This document shows, piece after piece, positions 21,501 to 31,866 of a DNA stretch of 64,000 bases. This DNA is from Fulvia fulva (taxonomy: Eukaryota > Ascomycota > Dothideomycetes > Mycosphaerellales > Mycosphaerellaceae). The notes below the pieces were generated by a model. That model saw nothing but the letters and a program-made list of their open reading frames with translations. It did not search any database and had not been told where the DNA came from. Positions within the stretch are counted from its first letter, which is position 1; each line of letters opens with the position of its first letter. The stretch is from positions 558,001-622,000 of the forward strand of contig NC_063019.1 of assembly GCF_020509005.1 (NCBI RefSeq), read 5' to 3'. The position numbers and the translations under genes are program-made.

Positions 21501-24079
21501 AGATGGCTGATAACTCTGGCGTCGGTAGGCTGAGAGTTTCGAGGCCGCCACCCACTCACAGCTTCTCGGGATGGTGGTCTAGACACTCGCAGGGATGATA
21601 GATCCTGCCCAGACTGATCGCCCTCACTGATGGCTTCTTGGTCAGACTCTGCGACACTACCGAGCCCACTTTGACGGCCAGCTTTCTCGCGAATCAATCG
21701 CATGACCATGACGGCCTCGTTAAAGAAGTCTTGGGTGGTAACGGATCGTTTCCGCTCAGCATAGTCGCCGGACGCCTTTTGGACGCGCAGGCTGAACTTG
21801 GCGACTTCGTTGGCCACCACATTCGCTTGTTGCTCGATAGATGGAGGAGTTCCTGACACCATAGACGATTCGATCTGCTCCATGACAGCCTCCAATGCTT
21901 CAGGCTCCTGCTCGGCAAACTGCTCTGCAGCCTCTCTGATTTCCGCCTCGATCTTATCGCGCCGCCGCTGACTTGGGGTTGGATTTCTAGGCCGAAGCAT
22001 CTTGCGTTCTGCGAGAACATCGGGGTCGGCGATGTCGTAATGGCGATCATTACGAGAGGCTCTCCGCTTGCTGCCACTCAGAGCTTCCTGGAGCTGGCTA
22101 TGGTACGATCCGTTGGCCTCAGCCACTTCATCCACTAGCTCAGAAGCGTGCAACGTTCGACGTCGCTTTGGTGTGGGCGCTTTGAATGGTGAGTTCGGCG
22201 GTCGCTTGCCGGCTGCAGTGTTGCTGTCTACTCGTCTGGCTACAGATGCTGCTTCAGAGGCATCTTCGACTGTCGGATAACGGTACTGGGTGTTGAGAGT
22301 CGAAGTCTTTGAGTTAACCTCGCTCCGTTTGGATATCTTCCGCTTCAGCTTGAATGTGTCACCTGCAGCGGGCGCGTCGTCAAACCTGAAGCCGAGGGGA
22401 GCTCTACTGCCCGGAGGCGGTACCTCTGAACCCGGCGAACGATCGCTATCAGCCCTGTCGGAGTCTGATGCGCTCGTTATTGTGATTTCAGCATTGAAGG
22501 GGTGGCCACTGAGATCACCACTGCCGAACGAGTTGCCCGACACGTTGCGAAAGCCGGGTTGTCGGACAGCTGACGGGCGATGCTGACGTGTCTCCTCGTC
22601 TCCATCGTCTGAGCGAATCTGAGAGAGATCTGGATCCAGTTGACTCATGCGTCTCAACAGTCTGTTGCTGGTGAAGGTATCATGAGGGCCGAACAATTTC
22701 AGCGGACTGCCCGATGATCTCGAGCGTGGCTCAGATTGTCCTTGGCTTGGGGTGGCAGGCCGATCGTTTCGTGAGGTAGCATCAACCGGTGAAAGCAACT
22801 CGCTCGTTTGATGTCGGACAATTGACGGCTCAGTCTTGGATGGGGATGGGCTGAGTGGCTTCTCTTTGAACGATCCTTCTGCGGACCAGCCACCTCGTCT
22901 TGTTTGCACATTCTCTCCAAGGTTCGCGGTTGGTGGTGTGCCAGTTGGGAGGTTTTCTGACAGAGACAGATCTGGCACAGCTGGAAGTACCTCACTCTCG
23001 GGTCCGTCAGTGAATCCGGACTGCTCCACTATGGATGGCTCCTGAGGTTCCGCAAGAGTATCATCGGAAGACTGCCCCTGGCTAGGATGTCGAAGGTCGA
23101 CTGTGCTCTTCTGGAATTGCTTGACAAGTCGCGAGTCCAAAGCCTTGTACTCCACCTGGCCGGTCATTGTTGTATGCTTCGAGACGAAGACCGGACTGAA
23201 GTCGTCAAGATCCGTTTGTCCGCTCATAGTGCGGTTGCCCACAACGTTATCGTGCGCAACGTCCGTGATGGGTCGATCAGGACTCGAGTAGGGTACATTC
23301 GATGGCTGGTCCAGTTCAGTCCCTGGGATCTCTGGATCTTCTGAGTCCTGCAGATCGTATGGGTTGCTCTCAAAACTGTCTTCATTCTGATACTGCTCGG
23401 CTGTTGTCCTGCTCTCATGCTCCTCGTCGACTGTGCCCAGACGATCTCCTTCTTCCACATTCTCATGCTCCTCGTATCGCTCAGACTGATCGTGCTGCGA
23501 AGGCCAAGGCGGGGGACTAGACGGCATCGCGGCCACAGCAGATCGGTCCAGCCAGCTCATGCTGCTCGTGGCCTTCTTTGGTCCATCATCTGCAGGTGTT
23601 TGGGCGAAAATGTTCTCGAGCCCAGTCGCGCCAAAGAGATCGGTCTGATCACCGTAGCCGACTCTTCCTTGTAGCAGACGTCTCTTCCACTCCAAAGTCT
23701 GCTGCTTTTTTGCCGGCGACGAGCTCTTCGACCGCTGGGCGACAGTGTCGTACTGCACCACAGATGTGTCTGACGCGCCAGAGAAGGATCGCGATTGCGT
23801 GAGCTTCGACAAGCCGTGAGGACGACGCTGGGTATTGTTGTTACTGTTGCTCAAAGTTGATAGCGGGCTTCGTCGTTTCTGGGTTGTGCCTCGCACTGAG
23901 CCCCATGGGCCGCTGACTTTGCGCCTCGAGTTGCGCGTGGAGCCGTATTGTATCGAGTTGGCGTCGTGGCTGGCGGACGAGATGTTGATGTCGGAAGGAA
24001 TCGGTATATCCCACGACACATCATCATCGTCGCCGAGGCCCGCGAGCCATGGAGCGACGTTCTGTGTGTCTTGTGACAT
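18590..24079 (-). CDS. LRR scaffold of the septation-initiation/mitotic-exit network (Cdc11/Nud1-like)
   Basis: A single exon encodes 1,829 residues from ATG 24079 (MSQDTQNVAPWLAGLGDDDD). An in-frame ATG at 24172 is less likely. The first roughly 1,350 residues are Ser/Thr/Pro-rich and disordered with many S/T-P sites. The last roughly 450 form leucine-rich repeats (LQYLDISGNELQNLDGLSCL, LRELKADDNNIQSLDGI, LEELDLCDNGITAV, LRSLKLDHNKL) followed by a conserved cap (LRRKVYHAILANGCPTLEFL). This layout matches S. pombe Cdc11, yeast Nud1 and human centriolin. These proteins sit at the spindle pole body and anchor the kinase/GTPase cascade that triggers septation. The family is inferred from architecture and the LRR type. 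It is divergent from the gene at 24343, with about 260 bp shared upstream DNA. Confidence 0.82.
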   Translation of the reverse strand: MSQDTQNVAPWLAGLGDDDDVSWDIPIPSDINISSASHDANSIQYGSTRNSRRKVSGPWGSVRGTTQKRRSPLSTLSNSNNNTQRRPHGLSKLTQSRSFSGASDTSVVQYDTVAQRSKSSSPAKKQQTLEWKRRLLQGRVGYGDQTDLFGATGLENIFAQTPADDGPKKATSSMSWLDRSAVAAMPSSPPPWPSQHDQSERYEEHENVEEGDRLGTVDEEHESRTTAEQYQNEDSFESNPYDLQDSEDPEIPGTELDQPSNVPYSSPDRPITDVAHDNVVGNRTMSGQTDLDDFSPVFVSKHTTMTGQVEYKALDSRLVKQFQKSTVDLRHPSQGQSSDDTLAEPQEPSIVEQSGFTDGPESEVLPAVPDLSLSENLPTGTPPTANLGENVQTRRGGWSAEGSFKEKPLSPSPSKTEPSIVRHQTSELLSPVDATSRNDRPATPSQGQSEPRSRSSGSPLKLFGPHDTFTSNRLLRRMSQLDPDLSQIRSDDGDEETRQHRPSAVRQPGFRNVSGNSFGSGDLSGHPFNAEITITSASDSDRADSDRSPGSEVPPPGSRAPLGFRFDDAPAAGDTFKLKRKISKRSEVNSKTSTLNTQYRYPTVEDASEAASVARRVDSNTAAGKRPPNSPFKAPTPKRRRTLHASELVDEVAEANGSYHSQLQEALSGSKRRASRNDRHYDIADPDVLAERKMLRPRNPTPSQRRRDKIEAEIREAAEQFAEQEPEALEAVMEQIESSMVSGTPPSIEQQANVVANEVAKFSLRVQKASGDYAERKRSVTTQDFFNEAVMVMRLIREKAGRQSGLGSVAESDQEAISEGDQSGQDLSSLRVSRPPSREAVSGWRPRNSQPTDARVISHLRRFQERDDTEFLAQSVISAHADDNDVPDVVVDEHSNIRIRGPMLMRDHHADEEHSRPSTQHSQQSSLASHSSQNSDATSTGRTVLSRKSENLGNLAPDAVAHLIGEQVGAMTYDRDRQQWVKARSPKKQAYGSFLEPPSNITSDDDPFREISDLPVDEHKEEEIRKASAQRRPSAVQFEGRPVSASGAELYMAAQIESRTTSQETVLNRPTTRDSKVSCHTYSSSDPSRYTAFASSQQQTNETRATSWGDDDLHRLAAQGKAQQQPLAYAAAQAALAIAHRNEATETLQGVVEEDESCMSSTGHGLHGHVSASLEDQTIEASLVDETGYSDGLAVEELESPKLRRALPTMPTNQPSSTYRGAARQMSLRRKTLTSRFNDAETHEQSELSFVAPLPGDRMMSVSLSVSRPMSKRQQGHVIEAPSSPAKYDPSFMLSDLPDFTIHEEDKERPSEKALAQRLARHAAAEVDDRYALAMKDMVKVLTDVKADEPYWEELKQLDLHDRGLASLHGLDGFCGRAQDLDVSNNKLAYLNGAPATVRHLIARSNQLSSLTPWSHLMNLQYLDISGNELQNLDGLSCLIHLRELKADDNNIQSLDGILHLDGLLKLRARRNRLQVIDFAQSQLDRLEELDLCDNGITAVQHVDFLPALRSLKLDHNKLLGPLRFHERMPKMRFVSLKDCELRHLNVTCLPGIRTLLLDQNCLSTVQGIAHLKRLDVISMRKQTLLAGQDVTLLEEDLVARTVHLSGNSLPMISLPHNLLSVQHLELASVGLQELPPDFGLKLPNLATLNLNFNSLKDIRPVLNINRLEQLLVCGSRLDRLRKTAITLSKLKTLKTVDIRGNDLTQPFYPLHACTQPITSVIRRSACGGMEDDEDTKAEDGESMKYLLPPLDPGADRIHYERMDEDAKLRRKVYHAILANGCPTLEFLDGLAFDKKGAMARDATWHKLVELGVLRKSGAVGLKENEPSP

Positions 24080-24342
24080 GGTGGTTGTGTCGTGTAGGCC
24101 GCCGAATGTGTTCGCGTGTTGTTTACTGGCGAGTATCGTCGCGTGTTCGTTGTTGGCGTGTCGTGCTAGCAAGACATCGTACTACCCTCTACAAGAGCAG
24201 CAACATCACTGGGCAACAGAAGTGCGATATCGTGTAGCAATGCGAGTGTGGTGTAGCGTGTTGAAGCTTGGGCGAATTGCATCTCGGGAGCATTTCGCTG
24301 CTTGGTGAAGCCGATCGGGCGTTGTCGAAGCAACACCCGAAC
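24080..24342. promoter_or_regulatory. Shared divergent promoter region
   Basis: About 260 bp separates the Cdc11/Nud1-like gene (minus) from the disordered nuclear protein gene (plus), so both 5' regions must lie here. No single element is identified. Confidence 0.4.
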
Positions 24343-27265
24343 ATGACCAGCAAACGCGACCTCTGCTTTCGAGACACACCCGATCACGGACACGGGTATA
24401 AGGTAATGCACAGCTGGCCGGTGGTCCTTGGGCTGATGCATCATGATCAGGAGCCACAGACCGCGAGGATATCGCTGGAACTGTCTGTCTGACTTCCAGC
24501 AAACACCCGCATTTCGCCACATTCGCTACGACGAGTGCCTGGCGCCTGAAGACGACGGCTTGCTCACCGACGACGAGGATGACTTTGCACTGCCAGAGCG
24601 AGCAGCGAAGCGGAGGCGTGTTGAGCAGCTTGCAGATGACTTTCTGAACGGTGTGGCGCTCGAGATACATTCTGCACGGCTCGTTCCGGAAGCACTTAGG
24701 ACTGCTGTGGCATTCTCCTCCTTTCCAAGACCCAAGGACTTCCGATATGCAATTGCGGACATCGAGACACAGAACGACTCGGACGACATTTGGGAGGATG
24801 TAGATGATGATCAGGACATCTTTCGTAGATTGAGGGGAGCGTGCAAGGCAGATGAAGATGATAGCGGCGTATTCGTCGATGGCACTGTATCTGTGGAGGA
24901 ACTCGAGGTCACGGAGGTCCAGGCTCAAGCAAGTTGTGGACCCAAACGACGTCTCAGGTCTACTCAAGTCACCGCTGGTCCTAGCGAGGAAGCACTTCGA
25001 GTTGCTGCTGCGCTTCGGAACCGAAAGCTGCGACAGACCATCACTTCGTTACCCGTCGAAAGCCAACCTCAGTCTTGTCCTCCGCCTGTCATACCAGAGA
25101 CGCAAACCCAGAGCTCTGAGTCCTCTTTAGATGAGACTGCATCTGATTGTGGGCCGTCTCCCACGCCAGCCTGGACAAGCTCAAAGTGGCTCAAGACTGG
25201 AGCCTTTCAGCCCAAGAAGCACGTTGACGAGGACTGTAGTAGAGACGAGCTCGGGACGTCATCTATCTTCACTCTCTCGCAGAAGTCTCGAAATAGAGAG
25301 CGACCACTGGCTCGAGGCAAGGCTGGGCCAAGCAGTGCGGCATCCGGCAGCTTTAGCACGGCACCGAGCGCCACCGCCGCATCTGGAATCAGCGAATCTT
25401 TTGTCCTACGAGTCGGAAGCCTGCAAGTACCTGAGAGCAGCAATGTTACTCATGCGCAGTACGATGAACACTCTGTAGAGACCAGTGAGTTGACAGAATT
25501 TCAGACTGCACCCCAGGATCACGGAGGAGCCAAAAGCGATGATATCATTCCAGATGACGACAGTCAATCCCGGCTTCTACGACGACAAGGGCTTCGAGTC
25601 GCTCCACGAAAGTCGTGGGTCGCAATGAATGACATCTCGGAGCACACAGAGGAGCCCACTTTCGTTAGCCCCGAGGAGCGACAGCCTACGTGTGATGAGA
25701 CCGTGGGTGGCGTCAACGCAATCGACGAGGAGACCTCAATGCAAGACAAGCAACCAAAAGGGAGGAAGACGAAGTCCACTGGCTGCGCGACCGAAGCGGT
25801 CTTACCGCGAAGATCATCATCGAGGCGTCAGTCAGCGCCATCAGAATCTCAGAGTGCCGCTGAAGCTGTGCAGCGACCTCACCGGGACAAAGGCCAGTAC
25901 ATTGAAGTTGAAGTCAATGGCTTCTCGCCTCTTGTCCTCCGAAAACGAGGGTCGAAGCACAACAAGGAGCGGGGCAAGAAAGCAGAGCCACCACAGACAA
26001 GGGAGACTCTTTCGGAGAGCACGCCACGGAGGAAAGTTACATTCTCATCTTCAAGCCCAGGTAAGGTCAGACCAATACCAGTGCCAGCGCCGGCACCGCA
26101 TACTCCACTTGTAGACGAGCATCTCAACACCATATTGCCACAAGCAGCAGGTTCTGGTCGCCGATCCTCTTCTGTAAGACGAGCTCTTCGAGACGAGCTA
26201 GAAGCTTCTGGAGCAGAGCTATCACGATGCGGTGACGAGGCATCATCTCAACCAGAGCCGATACGGCGGCCTGCTCTTCACGAGAGTCAAGAGGATGATG
26301 ATGCCGTGGACCAAGCGCCGGCTGTACCTGAAACACAGTGGCCTGGTACTCAAGCGATGCTGGCTCAAGCTCAAGACGACATGTTCACTTCACCTGAAAA
26401 GTCAAACAGCGACCAGTACCTTGGTGACAAGAGCTCACCACAGCTTCACGGACCGAGGCCGAACCCTAGTCGCAGTGCACGGAAGCCTCTAAAGCAGCTG
26501 TCACAAGAACCAGTGGCTCTACCAAGCACACAAGCGTTGTTGCAAGACTGGCAGCCTTGGTCGAGCATCAAAAAGCCTGGAGTAACTCGTGAATTTGAAG
26601 AGAGTTTGGAGTCACCATCATTGGCAAAGAAGCCAACACCAAGGACCGTGTCTGCAAGCTATCTCGCAGTCGCGAAGACAGCGGCGGCAAGAAGCGCCTC
26701 TGGATCGATTCGCTCGCGCGGGTCTGCGAGTGCTCGACGAAGTAGTCTTCGCTTCTCGATGTCCTTTTCTGAGTCACCAGAAAAGATAGACCATCAAAGC
26801 GAGCCGAATGCTGCAGTCGCACAAGAGCCAAAGGCCGCTTCGCAGCCATCATTCTCACCTCTTGATAATGACATGGAGAAGCACGACGACACCGTCTCAG
26901 ACCTCGACATCCACTCACCAAAGAAGACCACCAGAGGAATCTTCTCCTCAATGCGCCTCACTGGCACGCAGAAATCACCCGTGACCGGCAATGCCGCTAG
27001 TGGGCTCAGCAAACCACCTACCAGACGCAGCAGCTCAGGCCTCAAATCGACTCTAAGCTTCGGCATATCGTCTCTCGACTTGCCTGTGCATCGCGATGCA
27101 GAGAGCCAGCAGGACACGATTCTGCCGCCTGACAGCCAGGATAGCCAGACCTTGATGCAGAATGCACAGCAGGTGCTTGTAGACGAAGATTCACAGGTCC
27201 TTGCGAGGACTATTATGGAGGTGACGACGGATGTGTTGGGGACGGCGGATACGTTTAGTTTTTGA
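24343..27265 (+). CDS. Large disordered, probably nuclear fungal protein of unknown function
   Basis: The model has exons 24343-24402 and 24500-27265, encoding 941 residues. The 97-nt intron has donor GTAATG, branch CTGAC and acceptor CCAG and joins in phase (MTSKRDLCF... to QTPAFRHIRYDE). An unspliced start at ATG 24443 is the alternative. The N-terminus is acidic (GLLTDDEDDFALPERAAKRRR) with a basic cluster that may be a nuclear signal. The rest is low-complexity, rich in Ser, Pro, Gln and Glu, with repeated PxTQ/STQ-type sites (IPETQTQ, VPETQWPGTQAML, LPSTQALLQDWQPW). These could be checkpoint-kinase S/T-Q sites. I recognise no folded domain. The C-terminus (VLARTIMEVTTDVLGT) looks like a conserved helix. 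Confidence 0.7.
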
Positions 27266-28728
27266 GGAGGTGGGATTGCTTGGGTTTCGTAGAATTGTAG
27301 CGTGATACGACGTGTACTTTTCAGCTGCGACCATATAGTTTTGGACAAGGCTGAGTTCGTACGGTATGTCATGATTGCGATTGGTCTCTGCAACCCGTCG
27401 TGTAGTCCGCACGTACATGTAAGGCTGAGGTGACGGCATTGGCAGCATCATTTTCGAGGTGGTCAATGCTTTCTTCCCGCTTCGGCATCCGCGGCGACGG
27501 CTTGCTCTTTCTTCCAATCTCAACTTCATCATGACCACTTCGATGAGGACTGCGAATGCACCAAGCCGCGTCTTATAGCATCGCCATACCAGGATTACGG
27601 CCAATCGATGCGCAGCTTTCGATACAACTAGGTAAGGCTCTGCTAACGAAACATCCTTGCGACGTTTCAGAACGCTGTGTTGTGCGGCTTGATTTTCACC
27701 AGATCAAGGTGCTGTATACGCAGTCGGCCGTACGGATCAGAGCCTTGCGTTCCTTTGCGATGACTTTTGAGTCCAAGATGTCGCGCGACTTCTTATCACA
27801 CCCGGCAACAAAAGCCGAGACATATATTTTCTTCACCGCATGCAACAGTTACGTCCTCCGACCTCACACAGCGATATCCGGGCTACCTCCAACTATCATA
27901 CTTCAGTGCAGTACTACTTTGTGATGTCTCGAAAAAGAGAGACACGGGCAATGCCTTACTAGCATCGCAGACAATGTGGATTGACCCACGCCTAGATTTA
28001 CAGAACCAGCTCCCCTCGACCATAGCAGAGATTTGCGGGAACGACTGCTTCTTCTGATCTGGTTGTTGTGACCGTGCTTCTGCGTGATCGGCAATTAATT
28101 TCAGCACTGCTCATGATCTTCCGGCACTTTCATCTTGGAGCCGATTTAATTCGCTACGTTGTTCTCTTTGCGGCTTAAGGCATTGCACAAGCTGGACAAG
28201 GACCTTTGACTCGGGACGTGGAAGGGGAGACACGCGCCGCCTACCCATGATCCTGGTTGACAGCCTTCCGAACGACGCATTCGGGGGCTCGGACTTGCTT
28301 CCGCGTGTATTGCATTGAAACTAGTGCATTACATGAGCAACTTAGCCACCATTCAGCGTTCGAAAATCGTTGCTGCAAAAGCTCAAGCTGTCGGGACCGC
28401 GTGCACCAAGCGCTTGGAGGCCAGCTTTGCGGTCGAAGTCGCGCAAAGACCCCCGATGAGAGAAGGTCGAGGCTACGATCCGACTCTTCAGATCCTCGCA
28501 ACAGGTGAAATGGTTCGAACATCGTCAAGTCTTCGCTACACTAGCCTCGTCAACGCCCAGGCGGACTCCGGTGGTACGTGGACATTGTACCCCAGTGGTG
28601 TATTGCCTTATAGACTAAATCTAGCATGCACCGGATTGCACTTCGATGTTTACAGCTCTTGCCTTGAGGAGTCATACAACATTCCAATTACCAGTCGCTG
28701 GAGATATACTGTGTGATCGTTGGCCGAC
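27266..28728. other. Gene-poor stretch of about 1.4 kb
   Basis: Open frames at 27556-27924, 28241-28528 and 28315-28716 lack motifs, conserved starts or splice signals that would make them convincing. No RNA gene or repeat is seen. It precedes the CFEM receptor gene. Confidence 0.4.
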
Positions 28729-30388
28729 ATGAAGCTGCTATGGAGTCTGATCTTCGTGATCATTGCCTTCATCTTTGTAGCTGAAGCGCAGGACACAACG
28801 CTGGACGAAGCACTGAGTATCATTCAGTCGATGCCGCAATGTGGTGTATGTCAATGTCTAGAACCATACAGTATGACATAAAGCTAATTACTGAATAGTC
28901 GTCTTGCCTGCTCTCAGGAATCGCCAACTCGACCTGCGAGGTTGGCGATATACCATGCAGCTGCCACAACAAAGAGCTCACTGCAAAAGTGCAAGCTTGC
29001 GTCCTGGAGGCGTGTGAGATCAAGGAGCAGCTAAGTACGCAAGATCTGTACAGATGACTCGAAATCCTGCTAATAGCTCAACAGCCACCAAGAACAGAAC
29101 AGGGACTCTATGCCAGCGGCCAGCTCGTGACAAGCGAGGTCCTGACCAGCGCAGTGTCATTGTCGGCCTCACGTTCTCCTGCCTGGCGTTTGTACTGCGA
29201 ATAATGTCCAAGATCAACTCTCCATGCACAAACAACCAGGGCTCGTCCCATACGTTGTGGTGGGATGATGCTGTGATGGCATTTGCTGTCGGCTGCGCCA
29301 TAGCAACGAGCTACTCTGCTATACCATGTACGTGTACCCTTTGGCACCGGAAGACATCGCTAACAATACGTAGTGAATGAGCACGGCCTTGGTACTGACG
29401 TCTGGAGCGTGCCGTTCGACGACATCACTACATTGCTCAAGGTGAGTGCGACATTCCATCTGACCACCACACGTTCACTGATCGTCCTAGATATACTACT
29501 GGGCGGAGGACGTCTACTTGGCAGCGCTCCCTGCTGTCAAGATCTCCCTACTGCGGACATATCTGCGCTTCTTCCCGGATCTACGCTTCCGTCAGGCGTG
29601 TTACGTTGTTATGGGTCTCAACGTGGCGCATGCCATAGCCTTCGTGCTGATATTGGTCTGGCAGTGTGTACCAATACATCTTGCTTGGGAGAGGTGGATG
29701 TACAAAGATTCATCGCAGATGCCTGGACGCTGCAGCGACATCAACGCTCAAGGCTGGGCTTCAGCCGCTGCCAATATGGTGCTTGATGTCTGTACACTCA
29801 GCTTACCACTGCCTGCTTTGTGGCAGCTTCAGGTGCGCGATGTCAGAACGTGTTGTATGGCCAAGTGCTGACATATCGATAGCTGAACAAGCGCAAGAAG
29901 TTCTGGCTGATGCTGATGTTCAGCGTTGGCTTCTCCGTTACAGTCGTCAGTATCGTCCGGCTGCAGGTATTGGTCCGCTTTGGCAACTCACAGAACCTCA
30001 CCTGTAAGTCAAGACCCGTCACTTCTACAAACTCCTCGCTGACAATTCTCGACCTCTAGGGGACTACACGGCTGTCGGCTACTGGTCCACCGTCTAGATG
30101 CACACCTCGACCGTCTGCGCGAGCATGCCCAGCATCCGAAACCTCCTTCGCAAGTTCATGCCTTACGTTATGCGCAACTTGACTGGCGGTACTGGGCGCT
30201 CTGGCCCACCAAAGGCGACATCCTCGGGCATATCGAATCGAACAGCAAGATCAGATGGGTTGGGGATAGGGAAGTGGGATAAGAATATTACGATAAGAAC
30301 GATGGATAGTGCTGAGGAGAATTTTATACCCTTGGATGATGCGATGACGAGTTCGCATGACAAGACAGCGCGGTTGCCGCCTATATGA
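28729..30388 (+). pseudogene. CFEM + SAT4/rhodopsin-like seven-helix receptor (PTH11-like), in-frame stop in last exon
   Basis: The seven exons are 28729-28845, 28899-29034, 29085-29327, 29374-29441, 29491-29832, 29883-30003 and 30060-30388. All six introns are 46-56 nt with GT...AG and keep phase. Residues 1-20 are a signal peptide. Residues 25-94 form a CFEM domain with eight cysteines (38, 42, 52, 59, 61, 73, 78, 94). Seven membrane helices of the fungal SAT4 family follow (GLGTDVWSVPFDD, YYWAEDVYLAALPAVKISLL, NKRKKFWLMLMFSVGFS, TWDYTAVGYWST). A TAG at 30095-30097 falls where the family has Glu after W-S-T-V. The frame continues beyond it with family-like MHTSTVCASMPSIRNLL and a tail to TGA 30386-30388. 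The truncated product would be 354 residues and lose the end of the last helix and its cytoplasmic tail. The family senses surface or host cues; the ligand is unknown. Confidence 0.8.
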
Positions 30389-30667
30389 GGGCCTTGACGG
30401 CCGTTGCAATAGGGATTACTGCTTCAAAGACAGGAAGGATCAGATACCACAGAATGATATTACGGTGGAACGGCTGTCAGCAGATTTGCCGAGAATGGCC
30501 CCTAGGCGCATCACTCCACAGTGCATGGACGATGGAGAGCATCACATGCCAATGCTTACATGCAAAGTGACGTGATTGCAGATCGCACTTTCAACTGCAT
30601 GTGACCGCGTTGTTTCGCTGCCAGCTACACTTGGGTCGTTCTGTTACACTCACATCTACCGATCGAC

Positions 30668-31294
30668 ATGCACAACCGAAATACGAGCAACACCGAGACG
30701 AGCCTGACCAACATGAGCTTAATCAACACGGGTACCACCAACACGGACATCACCAACATGCACGCAATCGACACACGCACCGCCAACATGAGCGCAACCA
30801 CTGTGTGCGCTGCAGCAAAATCAGATGAGCTTGCGCAACGCATTCGAGACCTGCCACCGGAGCTCTACAACAGTATCCTCGACTACACAACTTTGTCCTT
30901 CGAGGACGAAGTCAACATGAAGAAACAGACTTACAAGTTGCCGATCGGACTGCAGATCAATCGCGCTATTCGGGCCGCTGCTGCCTATGCGTACTACAAG
31001 AACACTACATTCTTCATGTCTGATCCCTGTCGCGCTTAGCTCGAATCGCTCCCTCGCGACCACATCAGGCACCTGGAAAAGATATACTGGGCTCTCCCGA
31101 GTCAGGTTTCTTATCTATCGAGACAGAAGACCTTTCTACCGCGACTTCTCCAGCTATGGCAAGAAAATGCCTACGGGATTGGTCGGGATGTAGTGTATCT
31201 CAAGTTTGAACACGTGCCTGCTGGTAAGGCTGAGCCCGTCACTGAGTGGCTCAACTACAGGGAGCTACTGCAGCGAGACGAAGGTATTGACTAA
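30668..31294 (+). pseudogene. 2EXR / F-box-like gene with in-frame TAG (copy 5)
   Basis: One frame of 208 codons is interrupted at codon 124 (TAG, 31037-31039). Before it are IRDLPPELYNSILDYTTLSF and GLQINRAIRAAAAYAYY. After it the frame continues as LESLPRDHIRHLEKIYWAL to TAA 31292-31294. The paralogue at 32581 has AWLKSLP at the same place, so the stop replaces Trp (TGG to TAG), a G-to-A change that on the other strand is CpA to TpA. The start may be ATG 30668 or, more likely, ATG 30788 (MSATTVCAA). The stretch between them is an Asn/Thr-rich T-N-M/N-T repeat. It is related to the copies at 31867 and 32581. Confidence 0.72.
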
Positions 31295-31866
31295 TGACCC
31301 AAAGGAACATATCTGACAGAGCTGACTGTACTTCACAGAGCCATGACGAGAGACCTGACAACGACCACGGCCTTCACGGTGAGAACATCTTCGGCGTCGC
31401 TGGCCGAGCAGGACGCTCGAGAGGTTACGCTTAAGACACCATAAAACGTCATGCTCAGAAAGGAGGAGCTTGAGGTCGATATATGCAGCCAGGAGTAAGC
31501 CTGCCAGCCGGCCAAAGGAGGAAGCCAAAAGTTGCAGGAGTCTGCATACAGGCAGGAAAGAGCTCGCAAAGACCTCATAAGGGACTGCATGATAGGCTGG
31601 GATACGAGCATCATGTATGGCGTTTCATCCTCTGGGCAATCTGTAATAGCATAGCGACACAGACCGCCGGCGCTCCCTTCTTCCCAGCTCTCTACGCAAG
31701 ACCAGCACTACGCCATAAGCTTTGCTGACTATAAGTGCTTTCTACGAAGTCCAAGGGCAAGCTAACCCAATTTCTCAAGACACCAGCAGGACGTAATGTC
31801 ATGATGTGCACCCCCTACGCTCGAACACGACTCATGATCCACCCACTCTCGCTGAGATAAAGTCAG
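31295..31866. other. Intergenic region between two broken 2EXR copies
   Basis: No convincing gene is seen; the open frames at 31265-31614 (minus) and 31483-31728 (plus) show no motif. Both neighbouring 2EXR genes end toward this gap (convergent). Confidence 0.4.

Noticed and set aside
27556..28716. Several open frames of 95-133 codons
   Set aside because: Composition and lack of motifs or splice signals suggest chance frames.
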